DNA from: Clostridia bacterium
GTDB taxonomy: Bacteria; Bacillota; Clostridia; Oscillospirales; CAG-272
Length of the DNA stretch: 14,484 bases
Direction of reading: 5' to 3'
NCBI GenBank assembly: GCA_900754175.1
Contig: CAAEBS010000151.1
Coordinates: forward strand, 1-14,484
Translations under genes and position numbers: made by a program
Shown: positions 12,786 through 14,484 of the stretch, one piece after another
Layout of the letters: every line of letters starts with the position of its first letter
How positions within the stretch are numbered: position 1 is the first letter of the stretch
Notes under the pieces: generated by a model
Seen by the model: the letters and a program-made list of their open reading frames with translations, nothing else
Databases searched by the model: none
What the model was told of the DNA's origin: nothing

Positions 12786-14126
12786 ATGAAAAAACGTATC
12801 TCACTTAGCCTGGTAGCGGCAATGTTGTTTGCGCTTGTCGCTATGTTTGCGGTTGCACCTGCCTCGGCGGCGGATGCTTCCACGCCGCTTGCCGTCACCC
12901 ATGTTTCCGCAACGGAAAACCTTGACAATGACGGAGGCAACGCAATTGATTGGAGCAAAGTCTGGGATCCCTCCAACACCACACGTTTAGGCGCCCGCTT
13001 TAATGAAAACGTGGAAATGATCGGGAAGCTGAATACCCCAAGCCGGATCACGAAGATCACGATATGCAACCAGTATTACAGCACCCGTTCCAATAATATC
13101 GTCATTTCTTTCTCCACCGATGGTGAAAACTGGGCGAATGCCATTACTTTGCTTGGTATTCCCAATGTGAGAAAGACTGCCAACACCTATACTCTGCCGG
13201 TTGTGGACGATACAGAATACAGTTATGTGAAGCTTTCCAAGCCGGTGGCATTGAATGACGGCGGAAGCGGCTATATCTATTTTGATCTCCAGTGGGTTGC
13301 CTTTTATTGCGATACCGAAAGCGTTCCCACGCCTGCAAAGGTCAACCATATCAGTGCCATGGATGGCGCTCCCGCAACCATTGCCAACATATGGAACCCC
13401 GACAATGCCACTTCCTGCAATTTCAATACGTCCGGAAAGAACGGCGAACTGCTCCGTGGCAGTTTTGAGGCACCTACGGTTCTGACCGATATCTATGCTA
13501 AACTGCTCTACCCCTCATACAACGCAAGAATGAACCATATGATCTTTGAGGGTTCCAACGACGGCGAAACATGGACAGAGGTCGCACGGACCAACGGAAC
13601 GCTTGGAAACGCCGGCAACATCGTACATCTGCGTGTGACTGATACCACGCCTTACAAGTATATTCGTATGGTCAAAAACCAGACTTACGGCTGGTGGAGC
13701 TGTGTCAGCCTTACTTTCCTCGGCGAGTCTGTTCCTGACGCAGGAGAGGCTTATGCCCAGTCCAAAAATTATACCTATGAGGGGAACGAGGTTTACGCCG
13801 TTCGCTTCCTTTCTACGATCAGCGCTGACGCCCTTGGTTACCAGAGCGTAGGCTTTGACATCAAGGCAACCTATGAGGGCGGCGAGCAGAGCTTTTCCAA
13901 GGATGTGACTACGGTTTACACATCGGTTATGGCAAACGGCGAGCCTGTGACTGCAACGCAGTTGGGTGGCGATTACATCTTTGCCGTTACGGTGGACAGA
14001 ATTTCGATTGCCAAGTATGGGGAGATCACCTTTGAGGTCAGACCGTATGTGGTGACCGACAAGGGCGTTAAGCTGTATTCCGATACCTGCATCTTCGTCT
14101 ATAATGACGGCGTTGTGGTGGAATAA
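12786..14126 (+). CDS. Secreted non-catalytic paralog with two discoidin-like modules
   Basis: A 446-residue secreted protein. The signal peptide ends near PASAA (residue ~28); no lipobox, sortase or dockerin motif is seen. Discoidin-like modules lie at about 34-178 (STDGENW) and 184-314 (SNDGETW), matching the divergent esterase protein at roughly nine residues in ten apart from a short indel after PVALN. The last ~120 residues (YAVRFLSTISADALGYQSVGF, VTATQLGGDYIFAVTV, EVRPYVVTDKG) are a diverged form of the esterase protein's third module. The protein ends there, so it has no enzyme domain. It is probably a glycan-binding companion of the esterase. Start has AAGGAG seven bases upstream. A 42-residue gene follows after 12 bases. 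Confidence 0.92.
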   Translation: MKKRISLSLVAAMLFALVAMFAVAPASAADASTPLAVTHVSATENLDNDGGNAIDWSKVWDPSNTTRLGARFNENVEMIGKLNTPSRITKITICNQYYSTRSNNIVISFSTDGENWANAITLLGIPNVRKTANTYTLPVVDDTEYSYVKLSKPVALNDGGSGYIYFDLQWVAFYCDTESVPTPAKVNHISAMDGAPATIANIWNPDNATSCNFNTSGKNGELLRGSFEAPTVLTDIYAKLLYPSYNARMNHMIFEGSNDGETWTEVARTNGTLGNAGNIVHLRVTDTTPYKYIRMVKNQTYGWWSCVSLTFLGESVPDAGEAYAQSKNYTYEGNEVYAVRFLSTISADALGYQSVGFDIKATYEGGEQSFSKDVTTVYTSVMANGEPVTATQLGGDYIFAVTVDRISIAKYGEITFEVRPYVVTDKGVKLYSDTCIFVYNDGVVVE

Positions 14127-14138
14127 GGAGGAGATAAC

Positions 14139-14267
14139 ATGAAAAAAGAAATTTACCGTTCTCCCGAAGCCAATGTGCTGAAGTTCTGCAAAGAGGAAAT
14201 TCTGTTCCTGACGGTCAGCGGCAATTCGCCTGACATCGGTGACGGAGACGTTGTTATTTTTGAATAA
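14139..14267 (+). CDS. 42-residue acidic-tailed peptide downstream of the discoidin gene
   Basis: A short gene with the strong ribosome binding site AAGGAGGAG seven bases before ATG, 12 bases after the discoidin gene, so clearly in its operon. The peptide starts MKKEIYRSPEANVLKFCKEE, continues ILFLTVSGNS and ends in an acidic tail PDIGDGDVVIFE. It has one Cys (17) and no signal peptide. From memory, small peptides with a [YF]-x-[SA]-P-E...F...[ED]-[EV]-I...S pattern are frequent in gut Clostridia, but I know of no assigned function. It could be a modified or exported peptide, or a partner of the discoidin protein. No maturase or exporter is visible before the window ends. Confidence 0.72.
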   Translation: MKKEIYRSPEANVLKFCKEEILFLTVSGNSPDIGDGDVVIFE

Positions 14268-14279
14268 TTTGGGGATGTG

Positions 14280-14315
14280 CCGGGGGAAACTTTTCTGGAG
14301 AAAAGTTTCCCCCGG
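14280..14315. repeat. Perfect 16-bp hairpin repeat
   Basis: CCGGGGGAAACTTTTC and its exact complement with a TGGA loop. It is followed by CCCCTTTCAAAAGACTTTTGGG, itself partly self-complementary, with no proper T-run. I associate this kind of hairpin with dispersed intergenic repeats in Oscillospiraceae; it may also stop transcription after the 42-residue gene. Confidence 0.5.
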
Positions 14316-14484
14316 ACCCCTTTCAAAAGACTTTTGGGCAAGGGTTAAGGATACAGTTGCCGGATTGTTTTACCGTTGCGATAGGTTGGTAAATGGGTCT
14401 GTGCGCTCGGCGTTTAGAGATCCCGACCTACGGTCGCCCTCCGGGTTCGACTCCGGGCTTCGCCCTCCGCTCAGGATGACACGA
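14316..14484. other. Non-coding tail with repeat-like sequence
   Basis: No gene is supported here. From about 14420 the sequence has short CG-rich inverted pieces (CCTACGG, CGCCCTCCGGG, CTCCGGGCTTCGCCCTCCG) ending in CTCAGGATGACAC, a string I recognise from intergenic repeats of gut Clostridia. The GGTTCGACTCC stretch is not a tRNA T-arm. Confidence 0.35.

Noticed and set aside
14439..14462. GGGTTCGACTCC resembling a tRNA T-arm
   Set aside because: The stem does not give five proper pairs with a seven-base loop, no acceptor or anticodon arm can be built around it, and it lies inside repeat-like sequence.
14120..14484. Dockerin, sortase motif or cell-wall anchor for the secreted paralogs
   Set aside because: Neither protein ends in an LPxTG-like tail, S-layer repeat or paired calcium-binding dockerin segment; the acidic tail of the 42-residue peptide is too short for a dockerin.

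Overview
The window looks like chromosomal DNA of a gut-type Firmicute (Clostridia, probably Oscillospiraceae or a close relative). The reasons are strong AGGAG-type ribosome binding sites, TTGACA-N17-TATAAT promoters, lipoproteins with Ser/Thr/Asp-rich linkers, discoidin-type surface proteins, and hairpin-rich intergenic repeats of a kind I associate with that group. The placement is inference; there is no rRNA or other phylogenetic marker here.

Left part (1-3650), mostly minus strand: two tandem terminator hairpins, a PHP-domain metallophosphoesterase, a TetR regulator coupled to an alpha/beta hydrolase, and a second PHP protein of the histidinol-phosphatase type. These are cytoplasmic and fairly ordinary. 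The first PHP gene and the tetR operon each have a perfect-consensus promoter.

Middle part (3660-9676): a three-gene minus-strand operon encodes only lipoproteins, in transcription order an ABC-type solute-binding protein without permeases, an endonuclease/exonuclease/phosphatase-fold (EEP) enzyme with a duplicated N-terminal module, and a protein with three discoidin-like modules. A divergent AraC regulator faces it across a 305-bp regulatory region. That region holds both promoters, a pair of related repeats about 21 bp apart next to the weak -35 of the lipoprotein operon, and a 27-codon leader frame that overlaps the araC start.

Right part (9816-14484): two head-to-head paralogous secreted proteins share a signal peptide and two discoidin-like modules at roughly nine residues in ten, plus a related third module. 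The minus-strand copy carries a C-terminal CE2-like SGNH esterase; the plus-strand copy has no catalytic domain. Each is followed by a very small gene: a 98-residue lipoprotein on the minus strand and a 42-residue leaderless peptide on the plus strand. The divergent promoter region between them contains a 14-bp-arm inverted repeat.

The lipoprotein operon and the paralog pair share one discoidin subfamily (seven modules in all). They probably form one exported glycan-binding, deacetylating and sensing locus, with the AraC protein as the likely regulator of at least the lipoprotein operon. The substrate cannot be read from the sequence. No transposase, CRISPR array, tRNA or rRNA was seen.
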